DNA of 7,534 bases from JBEBXQ01 sp040391535 (lineage in GTDB: Bacteria > Bacteroidota > Bacteroidia > Cytophagales > Spirosomataceae), in contig JBEBXQ010000176.1 in NCBI GenBank assembly GCA_040391535.1, forward strand, positions 1 to 7,534, read 5' to 3'. Shown here in pieces: positions 1 through 5,621 of this stretch (position 1 is its first letter; every line of letters starts with the position of its first letter). The position numbers and the translations under genes were made by a program. The notes beneath the pieces were generated by a model. That model was not told the origin of the DNA. It saw only the letters and a list, made by a program, of their open reading frames with translations, and made no database searches.

Positions 1-1769
1 ATACAGAACTTCCCGAAAATATTGGCAAGTAAATCTTCTGTTACGATGCTTCCGGTGATCTCTCCTAAGTGATGTAAGGCCAGCCGGATGTCCTGTGCCA
101 GGAAGTCGCCCGTAATGCCTGTGTCGAGGCCGTTGAGTACTTCTGTTAAGGCTTCACGGGTTTTGACCAGATGTTCGTAATGACGCAGATTGGTTATGAC
201 GGTGTCACTGGCTGTATGGTTCCGGGCCATGGTGATCAGATGGGACCGGAGGTTTTCGAGGCCCTGGCCGGTGGCAGCGGAGAGCTGTAACACCTCACCC
301 CCAGCCCCTCTCCTCCCAGGAGAGGGGTGTGCTTGCTGGGTGGCTTTTAGGATACTTTTTAAAACTTCTTCTGTGTCATGGATTACTTCTCCGTTGGTGA
401 ATCGGATGATGTTGATGTTGTAGAGTTCCTTTATTTTTTCGGTTCTTGCTTCGTCGTATAGTTTTTGCTCTGGTTCGTTGTGTACGGATCCGTCTACTTC
501 AATTCCAAGTCTACAGGCCGGACAGAAGAAATCCAGTATAAACCCTTCTTCGAGGGGATGCTGTCTTCTGAATTTCAGGTCGTTCAGCTGCCTGTCTCTC
601 AGCAGGCTCCATAAATAGACTTCTGCGTCAGTAGCGTTTTTCCGCAACGAACGTGCGTTCTCCAGAAGCCTGTCCGGCACCTTACTTCTCAAAGATTTAA
701 ACGCCAAACTCCCTTCTTCTCCCGGGAGAGGAGCCGGGGGTGAGGTTAAATCCACTTTATTCCGTATCCATACCACCTTTTTATTCTCCGGTAATCCGGT
801 AGCCAGTATTTCCAGTTCTTCCAGTGTTTCTTCACTGTCAAACAACATCAGGACAATATCTGCCTTTTCCATTGCTTTTCGTGAACGGTCTATACCGATC
901 GACTCTACCACATCCGTTGTTTCACGGATACCGGCTGTATCAATAATCCGGAATTTCACGCCACCCATCACCAGCGTATCTTCAATAACATCGCGGGTGG
1001 TACCTGCAATGCTCGTAACAATTGCCTTTTCTTCGTTCAGTAAAGCGTTTAGTAACGTTGATTTGCCGACATTAGGAGAGCCGATAATCGCTACCGGAAT
1101 ACCTTCTTTCATGGCATTACCAAAATCGAATGATTCAATCAGCGGTTCAATAACCCCGTTCAGAGCATAGATCAGCTGCCGCAAATCATCCCGCTCTGCA
1201 AACTCTACGTCTTCCTCTCCAAAATCCAGCTCCAGCTCCACCAATGACGCAAAATGAATCAGTTCTTCCCGAAGCGAGGCCAGTTGCCTGGAAAACCCAC
1301 CCCGTAACTGATTGAGCGCAGTGCGGTGGCTGACTTCCGAATCGGCAGCAATGAGATCGGCTACGGCTTCAGCCTGTACCAGATCAAACTGTCCGTTCAG
1401 AAATGCACGTTGTGTAAATTCACCGGGCCTGGCTATACGTGCGCCTTTGCGCACCAGCAGCTGGAGAATTTTACGAATGATATAATCAGAGCCGTGGCAG
1501 GAAATTTCAACTGAATCTTCCTTTGTAAAGGACTTGGGAGAACGAAATATAGTCACCAGTACTTCATCTATAACCGTACTGCCTTCACGGATGGTCCCGA
1601 AGTGAACGGTATGTGTTTTCGCATTCAGGAGATTCTTCCCGAAGAAGATTTCATTGACGATCTGGAATGTCCGTTCCCCTGATACTCTGATCATCGCAAT
1701 TGCCCCTACACCCTGCGCAGTAGCCAGTGCGCAAATGGTTTCCTGCTGATAAATTGTCTGTTGCTCCAT
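1..1769 (-). CDS. mnmE: tRNA modification GTPase MnmE with an in-frame DUF559 domain inserted in its G domain (3' end cut by the window)
   Basis: MnmE, with MnmG, builds the 5-carboxymethylaminomethyl group on wobble uridine 34 of certain tRNAs. Reading from the ATG at 1769, 589 codons stay open and end in FGKFC (585-589). The usual family end FCIGK then puts only Ile-Gly-Lys and the stop outside the window, giving about 592 residues against about 454 in E. coli. Visible parts are the N-terminal folate-binding region (ICALATAQGVGAIAMIRVSG), P-loop GSPNVGKS (230-237), AGTTRD (255-260), DTAGIRE (277-283), NKVD (337-340), SAATGQG (497-503) and the C-terminal helical part (TNLRHYE). All GTPase motifs are intact. 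The extra length is one block of about 152 residues (342-493) between NKVD and SAATG, described separately as a mobile cassette. Without it the protein would be about 440 residues. An AAGAAGG lies directly against the ATG, too close for a normal ribosome site. The gene is divergent from queE. Confidence 0.96.
   Translation of the reverse strand, partial: MEQQTIYQQETICALATAQGVGAIAMIRVSGERTFQIVNEIFFGKNLLNAKTHTVHFGTIREGSTVIDEVLVTIFRSPKSFTKEDSVEISCHGSDYIIRKILQLLVRKGARIARPGEFTQRAFLNGQFDLVQAEAVADLIAADSEVSHRTALNQLRGGFSRQLASLREELIHFASLVELELDFGEEDVEFAERDDLRQLIYALNGVIEPLIESFDFGNAMKEGIPVAIIGSPNVGKSTLLNALLNEEKAIVTSIAGTTRDVIEDTLVMGGVKFRIIDTAGIRETTDVVESIGIDRSRKAMEKADIVLMLFDSEETLEELEILATGLPENKKVVWIRNKVDLTSPPAPLPGEEGSLAFKSLRSKVPDRLLENARSLRKNATDAEVYLWSLLRDRQLNDLKFRRQHPLEEGFILDFFCPACRLGIEVDGSVHNEPEQKLYDEARTEKIKELYNINIIRFTNGEVIHDTEEVLKSILKATQQAHPSPGRRGAGGEVLQLSAATGQGLENLRSHLITMARNHTASDTVITNLRHYEHLVKTREALTEVLNGLDTGITGDFLAQDIRLALHHLGEITGSIVTEDLLANIFGKFC
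292..327. repeat. Left terminal inverted repeat of the DUF559 cassette, with a perfect 10-bp hairpin
   Basis: Bases 292-313 (beginning ACCTCACCCCC) pair with 725-746 at 20 of 22 positions; the differences are A/G and C/T. The inner part also forms its own perfect hairpin: CCCCTCTCCT (305-314), loop CCC, AGGAGAGGGG (318-327). From memory, GC-rich palindromes of this type (CCTCACCCC...CCTCTCC...GGAGAGGGG) are common dispersed repeats in Bacteroidota and other phyla. Confidence 0.9.
718..746. repeat. Right terminal inverted repeat of the DUF559 cassette, with a 12-base palindrome
   Basis: Bases 725-746 end in GGGGGTGAGGT and are the reverse complement of the left end with two mismatches. The inner side overlaps a perfect 12-base palindrome, TCTCCCGGGAGA (718-729). 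The stem can extend outward by a few pairs, including wobble pairs. The outer edge abuts the codons for NKVDL of MnmE (747-761), so the repeat begins directly after the G4 motif. Confidence 0.9.
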
Positions 1770-1790
1770 CCTTCTTTCTGAACTAATTTG

Positions 1791-1798
1791 CAAACCTA
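1791..1798 (-). promoter_or_regulatory. Possible -7 box of an mnmE promoter
   Basis: On the minus strand this reads TAGGTTTG, a full match to the TAnnTTTG -7 element known from Bacteroidota, 22 bases before the mnmE ATG. That would leave a leader of only about 15 bases. I found no TTTG at the usual -33 distance upstream, so the call rests on the -7 box alone. Confidence 0.27.
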
Positions 1799-1909
1799 CA
1801 ACTTTACATGATTTTTTCGGACATTTGTACCACAGTTTTCAGAATGAACTGTTTGCTGAATACCACCGTTGTGTTGCTGTCACAGTTCACTACTGAAAGC
1901 TGATGACCC

Positions 1910-1944
1910 GTAACCGGCAGGTGGTTACTTATAAAAATTATCCG
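1910..1944 (+). promoter_or_regulatory. Small hairpin with A-rich tail in the queE leader (possible control element)
   Basis: GTAACC (1910-1915) and GGTTAC (1923-1928) form a perfect 6-bp stem with a 7-base loop. An A-rich stretch, ATAAAAATTA, follows, and queE starts at 1953. A hairpin followed by an A-rich tail just before a queuosine gene recalls the layout of a class I preQ1 riboswitch. The loop is shorter than in known examples, however, and I cannot build a convincing pseudoknot. It may be an ordinary leader hairpin. Confidence 0.2.
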
Positions 1945-1952
1945 TTTTAAAC

Positions 1953-2591
1953 ATGACAGAGGAGACAGCAGTTCAGGGGATTATTCCAGGAATAACGCAC
2001 CTGCCGGTAATGGAAGCTTTTTATACACTGCAGGGCGAAGGCCGTCACAGCGGGAAAGCGGCTTATTTCATCCGGCTTGGAGGATGTGATGTAGGTTGTC
2101 ACTGGTGTGACGTAAAGGAATCGTGGGACGCGTCGCTTCATCCAATGCTTCCGATGGACGAAATTGTACAGCAGGCAATGGCTTTCCGGGGCCGGATGGC
2201 TGTGATTACAGGTGGTGAGCCCTTAATGTATAATCTGGATACGTTAACGAAAGCTCTGCAGGAAAAGGGGTTTCAGACCAATATCGAAACTTCAGGTGTA
2301 TATCCCATCAGCGGGTATTGGAACTGGATCTGCTTTTCGCCCAAAAAATTCAAAACGCCTCATGAAAGTATTTATGACTTTGCGGATGAATTAAAGGTAA
2401 TTATCTACAACAAAAGCGATTTTGATTTTGCAGAAGAGCATGCTGCACTGGTAAAAAAGGATTGTCATCTTTTGCTTCAGCCCGAATGGAGTAAGTCTGA
2501 CCAGATGTTACCTTTAATAATTGATTATATTAAGGACAATCCCAGGTGGTCTATGTCGTTACAAACGCATAAGTATATGGATATACCCTGA
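1953..2591 (+). CDS. queE: 7-carboxy-7-deazaguanine synthase (radical SAM, QueE)
   Basis: QueE converts 6-carboxy-5,6,7,8-tetrahydropterin to 7-carboxy-7-deazaguanine, the ring-forming step towards preQ0 and queuosine, in the cytoplasm. The 212-residue product has MEAFYTLQGEG (20-30), the QueE-type cluster motif CX3CX2C in GGCDVGCHWCD (C45, C49, C52) that binds the 4Fe-4S cluster, and the SAM-binding GGEP (87-90). It ends in HKYMDIP, typical of Bacteroidota members as I recall them. Length is normal for the family. The ATG at 1953 is preferred because residues before Met20 (THLPV) look like family sequence; a start at Met20 would cut close to the first conserved motif. No Shine-Dalgarno sequence is visible, as is common in this phylum. 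It is divergent from mnmE, another wobble-base modification gene, and the next gene follows after 34 bases with no terminator between, so read-through is likely. Confidence 0.95.
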   Translation: MTEETAVQGIIPGITHLPVMEAFYTLQGEGRHSGKAAYFIRLGGCDVGCHWCDVKESWDASLHPMLPMDEIVQQAMAFRGRMAVITGGEPLMYNLDTLTKALQEKGFQTNIETSGVYPISGYWNWICFSPKKFKTPHESIYDFADELKVIIYNKSDFDFAEEHAALVKKDCHLLLQPEWSKSDQMLPLIIDYIKDNPRWSMSLQTHKYMDIP

Positions 2592-2625
2592 GAAGCGGTG
2601 AAACTTAAACTCAACAGCTGATAAT

Positions 2626-4524
2626 ATGTTCCGAAAGGCAGGCATATTCTTCTTTCTCTTCCTTCTTTTGTCTGTACAGGGCAATGCACAGGCACCTGAA
2701 CTTCCTAAAAAAGCCAGAGAAACCCTGCTTAAAGCACAGAAAGCATGGGCAGAACGGAATCTGGGTGAAGCTGAAAACCTTTACAGCAAACTGCATCAGG
2801 ATTACCCGGATTTGTTCGAACCTAATCTAAGGCTGGCACAGATCATGGATATGAACAAACAGCCGGCTGAAGCTTTTCGTTATTACACCAGAGCGGTGAC
2901 CATTCAGCCCGACGCACCGGAATCAGCCCAGGCTTATTACTGGCTGGGCATACAAAAATTTCAGGAAGAGCAATATGACGAATCCCTGATTCTTTTTGAA
3001 AAACTACTGCCGCTCACCAAACCCAAAACAATACTTCAGGGAAAAACACTGAAGTATATAGCCTCCGCTAAATTTGCCTCTAAGGGAAAAAAGAATCCTA
3101 TGGGGATCGACAAAAAACCATTGCCTGACCAGGTCAATTTTCTGAATGCACAGTTTTTTCCGGCACTAACCGGAGATAAAGAACAGCTTTTTTTTACAGG
3201 AATACAGTCCCCAAACGGTGAAGATATTTTCATTGCCCGACGGGAAGGTAGCGGCTGGGGTATTCCTGAAAGTTTATCGGAATCTATCAACTCTTCCAAT
3301 AACGAAGGAACCTGTACAATTTCGGCCAACGGAAGGATGCTTGTTTTTACTGCCTGTGGCCGCCCCGACAGCTTTGGCGGATGTGATTTGTACGTCAGCT
3401 ATAAAAACGGAGATAAATGGACCAGCCCGAAAAACCTGGGCAATGATATTAATTCCAGAAGCTGGGAATCACAACCTTCACTCTCAGCAGATGGCCGGAC
3501 GCTGTATTTTACTTCGGACCGTCCTGGCGGTATAGGAAAATCAGATATATGGAAATCAGAGCTGACAGATGGTAACCGCTGGTCAATACCTGTCAACCTG
3601 GGCAATAAAATCAATACACCGGACGATGAAAACGCACCCTTTATCCATGCCAATGGCAATACGCTTTTCTACTCGTCAAACGGTCTGCCCGGTTTCGGAG
3701 GCTTTGATATTTTCATAGCACAACTTGAAAACGGTACCTGGACCGAGCCCGTTAACCTGGGATATCCGATCAATAATGGTGCTGATCAGGTCGGGTTATT
3801 TATTACATCAGACGGCAAGGAGGCCTATTATACCGACGACAATCAGGATAAAAGCGGCAAATCACTGCTATATACATTTACAGTACCGGAAGAATTACGT
3901 CAGTCCTTCTCAGCCAGCAGCTACGTCAAAGGTACCATCGTCGACAGCAAAACCGGCAAACCTCTGGAAGCGTTGATACGGCTTTATGATCTGGAGCAGC
4001 AAACCCAGCTATCTGAATTTACATCCCAGCCACAAACAGGCGAATACCTGGCGATGGTGAATCAGGGCAAGCCCTATGCGTTTTATATTGAGAAGAAAGG
4101 ATACCTTTTCAAAAGTCATACATTCAAACTCAATGCAGCCAACAGTTCACTCAACCTGGCTATCCGTCTTGAACCCATCGAAAAAGACAGGACTGAAGTA
4201 CTTCAGAATATCTTTTTCAATACAGGTTCATATCAGCTCGATGACAAATCAAAGGTCGAGCTTCAGAAACTGGTCAGTTTTCTCAAAGAGAACCATACTG
4301 TTTCCATAGAGATTTCCGGACATACCGACGACGTAGGACATGAAAAAGATAATCAGGAGCTATCATTAAAAAGAGCACAGGCGGTTATGACTTTTTTAAC
4401 CAGTGCAGGTATCAGAAATGATCGTTTAACAGCAAAAGGATACGGAGAACAAAAACCGCGTGTCGCAAATGACACCGAAGAAAACAGAGCGGTCAATCGC
4501 CGGATTGAATGGCAAATCCGTTAA
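2626..4524 (+). CDS. OmpA-family envelope protein with TPR, PD40 propeller and CarboxypepD regulatory domains (PorE-like architecture)
   Basis: This 632-residue exported protein starts with a signal peptide (hydrophobic 7-17, likely cut after AQA at 21-23). TPR-like helices follow at about 30-145. PD40 beta-propeller blades occupy about 167-405, with a period near 53 residues; the blades around 215, 269, 323 and 376 repeat the pattern NLG..IN, DG.TLYFTS, GG.DI and W..P. A carboxypeptidase-regulatory-like domain spans about 432-515 (KGTIVDSKTGKPLEA). The C-terminal OmpA domain (527-632) has D568 in GHTDDVG and R583 in SLKRA, at the spacing of the two residues with which OmpA holds diaminopimelate of peptidoglycan, plus NRRIE (624-628). 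This order matches PorE of the type IX secretion system. Unlike the lipoprotein PorE, the signal peptide has no lipobox cysteine. Bacteroidota often carry several such paralogues, and no other secretion gene is in view, so a secretion role is only a possibility. Peptidoglycan anchoring in the periplasm is well supported. Confidence 0.88.
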   Translation: MFRKAGIFFFLFLLLSVQGNAQAPELPKKARETLLKAQKAWAERNLGEAENLYSKLHQDYPDLFEPNLRLAQIMDMNKQPAEAFRYYTRAVTIQPDAPESAQAYYWLGIQKFQEEQYDESLILFEKLLPLTKPKTILQGKTLKYIASAKFASKGKKNPMGIDKKPLPDQVNFLNAQFFPALTGDKEQLFFTGIQSPNGEDIFIARREGSGWGIPESLSESINSSNNEGTCTISANGRMLVFTACGRPDSFGGCDLYVSYKNGDKWTSPKNLGNDINSRSWESQPSLSADGRTLYFTSDRPGGIGKSDIWKSELTDGNRWSIPVNLGNKINTPDDENAPFIHANGNTLFYSSNGLPGFGGFDIFIAQLENGTWTEPVNLGYPINNGADQVGLFITSDGKEAYYTDDNQDKSGKSLLYTFTVPEELRQSFSASSYVKGTIVDSKTGKPLEALIRLYDLEQQTQLSEFTSQPQTGEYLAMVNQGKPYAFYIEKKGYLFKSHTFKLNAANSSLNLAIRLEPIEKDRTEVLQNIFFNTGSYQLDDKSKVELQKLVSFLKENHTVSIEISGHTDDVGHEKDNQELSLKRAQAVMTFLTSAGIRNDRLTAKGYGEQKPRVANDTEENRAVNRRIEWQIR

Positions 4525-4539
4525 GAGCGACCTTTTCCC

Positions 4540-4570
4540 TTTTAATTTCTGTATAAAAATTGCACCTTTG
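4540..4570 (+). promoter_or_regulatory. Probable Bacteroidota-type promoter for trxB
   Basis: CACCTTTG (4563-4570) matches the -7 consensus TAnnTTTG at five of the six fixed positions. TTTT (4540-4543) lies 19 bases upstream and matches TTTG at three of four, which is the normal spacing. Transcription would begin near 4577, giving a leader of about 73 bases before the ATG at 4650. It sits in the only sizeable gap between the OmpA-family gene and trxB and would drive the three-gene cluster. Confidence 0.42.
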
Positions 4571-4649
4571 TATTTATTAAAATGTTACTTCATCAACGCA
4601 TTTAGTACCAAACTACAAATTCTTTCTGACTATAATTTTTTAAAGAATA

Positions 4650-5612
4650 ATGAATTTTGAAAAAGTTGACTGTCTGATTATCGGCTCCGGCCCTGCCGGT
4701 TATACGGCTGCAATATATACTTCAAGAGCTGGTTTAAAACCGGTTTTATACCAGGGAGCTCAGCCAGGTGGGCAGCTTACGATAACCACTGATGTTGAAA
4801 ACTATCCCGGATATCCTGAAGGCATTACAGGACCTGAGATGATGGCTGATTTTGAAAAACAAGCCAGCCGTTTTGGTGCAGATATACGTTATGGAACGGT
4901 TACCTCCGTTGATTTTTCCTCTTATCCGCTGAAAGCAGTGGTGGATGAGAAGCACCATATACAGGCTGATTCTGTGATTATTTCTACCGGAGCTTCCGCC
5001 AAATGGCTGGGTCTTGAAGATGAACAACGATTGAACGGAATGGGCGTTTCGGCCTGTGCGGTTTGTGATGGTTTCTTTTTCAGAGGGCAGGATATTGTAG
5101 TGGTGGGTGCCGGAGATACGGCTGCCGAAGAAGCTACCTATCTGGCCAAGCTTTGCCGCAAAGTATACCTTCTGGTAAGAAGGGATGAAATGCGTGCTTC
5201 ACAGATTATGCAGAAAAGAGTGTTGAATACACCAAATATTGAAGTTTTATGGAATTCTGAAGCAATAAAACTCAACGGAGACAATGTTCTTGAATCTGTT
5301 ATCGTTCAGAATAATGTTACCAAAGAAAAAACACAACTTGACGTTACCGGATTTTTCGTAGCGATCGGCCACACACCTAATACGCAGATATTTAAAGATT
5401 ATCTGACGATGGATGCGGCCGGATACATTATTACAGAAGGAAAAAGTACCAAAACAAACGTAGAAGGAGTTTTTGCCTGCGGTGACGCCCAGGACAATAT
5501 TTACAGACAAGCGATAACGGCAGCCGGTACAGGATGTATGGCTGCGTTAGATGCCGAAAGATTCTTAGCAGAAAAATCCCTGGTTGAAGAAGGTGATGAA
5601 GCAAAGAGTTAA
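4650..5612 (+). CDS. trxB: Thioredoxin reductase (NADPH, FAD)
   Basis: TrxB passes electrons from NADPH through FAD and a cysteine pair to thioredoxin in the cytoplasm. The 320-residue protein has the normal low-molecular-weight length. It shows the FAD-binding GSGPAG (12-17), the redox pair C136-AV-C139 in SACAVCDG, the NADPH site GAGDTAAEEA (153-162) with VRRDEMR (176-182) whose arginines bind the NADPH phosphate, the second FAD motif FACGDAQD (275-282) and the C-terminal YRQAITAAGTGC. The CxxC motif separates it from the related ferredoxin-NADP reductases and YpdA-type bacilliredoxin reductases. No strong ribosome site precedes the ATG (AAAGAATA only). It leads a cluster with 9-base gaps to the M23 peptidase and then bshB1. 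Its partner in thiol chemistry, bshB1, is two genes on, which may reflect shared redox demand. Confidence 0.96.
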   Translation: MNFEKVDCLIIGSGPAGYTAAIYTSRAGLKPVLYQGAQPGGQLTITTDVENYPGYPEGITGPEMMADFEKQASRFGADIRYGTVTSVDFSSYPLKAVVDEKHHIQADSVIISTGASAKWLGLEDEQRLNGMGVSACAVCDGFFFRGQDIVVVGAGDTAAEEATYLAKLCRKVYLLVRRDEMRASQIMQKRVLNTPNIEVLWNSEAIKLNGDNVLESVIVQNNVTKEKTQLDVTGFFVAIGHTPNTQIFKDYLTMDAAGYIITEGKSTKTNVEGVFACGDAQDNIYRQAITAAGTGCMAALDAERFLAEKSLVEEGDEAKS

Positions 5613-5621
5613 AGGCATTAG

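Larger units (their letters stand above)
291..746 (-). mobile_element. Hairpin-ended cassette encoding a DUF559 (Vsr-like nuclease) domain, inserted in frame in mnmE
   Basis: The cassette runs between 22-base terminal inverted repeats (292-313 and 725-746) and is open in the mnmE frame throughout, giving residues 342-493 of the fusion. The core (about residues 358-478, bases 336-698) matches DUF559: NARSLRKNATDAEVYLW, then LKFRRQHP, ILDFFC, IEVDGSVH and IIRFTNGEV. The predicted active-site residues E383, D413, E424, D426 and H430 are all present. The ends translate to proline- and glycine-rich peptides (TSPPAPLPGE and HPSPGRRGAGGE) that come from the repeats themselves. The cassette has no Met codon, so a separate product would need a GTG or TTG start. 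Arginine is AGA/AGG in 10 of 13 codons, against 3 of 26 in the rest of mnmE, which points to a foreign origin. No clear target-site duplication is visible. No intein junction residues are seen, so the block should remain in the protein. That it is mobile is inference; the repeats, domain and frame are read directly. Confidence 0.8.

Noticed and set aside
190..423. Plus-strand open frame of 77 codons
   Set aside because: It runs antisense through mnmE and the left cassette repeat and has no recognisable domain; the minus-strand reading is clearly the real one.
414..425. CxxC (CPAC, residues 416-419) in the DUF559 domain as a zinc site
   Set aside because: Only one pair is present and the position is variable in DUF559 as I recall it, so it is probably chance. 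The motif itself lies at bases 513-524.
291..746. The mnmE insert as an intein or self-splicing intron
   Set aside because: No intein junctions (no Cys/Ser/Thr start with matching block A, no His-Asn end), no intron core, and the frame is continuous with a DUF559 domain rather than a LAGLIDADG or HNH homing nuclease.
286..752. Target-site duplication around the cassette
   Set aside because: Minus-strand flanks read TTTA before and GTTA after the element; a shared TTA offset by one base is too short to accept.
1326..1514. Plus-strand open frame of 62 codons
   Set aside because: It lies antisense to the conserved N-terminal half of MnmE and shows no protein features of its own.
1824..1855. 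Possible queE promoter: TTTG, 20 bases, ACTGTTTG
   Set aside because: Spacing is right but the TA of the -7 box is missing, and TTTG is common by chance, so I did not list it as a feature.
2592..2625. Terminator or promoter between queE and the OmpA-family gene
   Set aside because: The 34 bases contain no stem with a T-run and no -7 box; read-through from queE seems more likely.
3036..3329. Minus-strand open frame of 97 codons within the OmpA-family gene
   Set aside because: It is a shadow of the PD40 region, which has clear repeats and domain signatures on the plus strand.
4650..5612. Assignment of trxB as a YpdA-type bacilliredoxin reductase because of nearby bshB1
   Set aside because: The CAVC pair and overall motif set are those of true thioredoxin reductase; YpdA-type proteins lack this CxxC.
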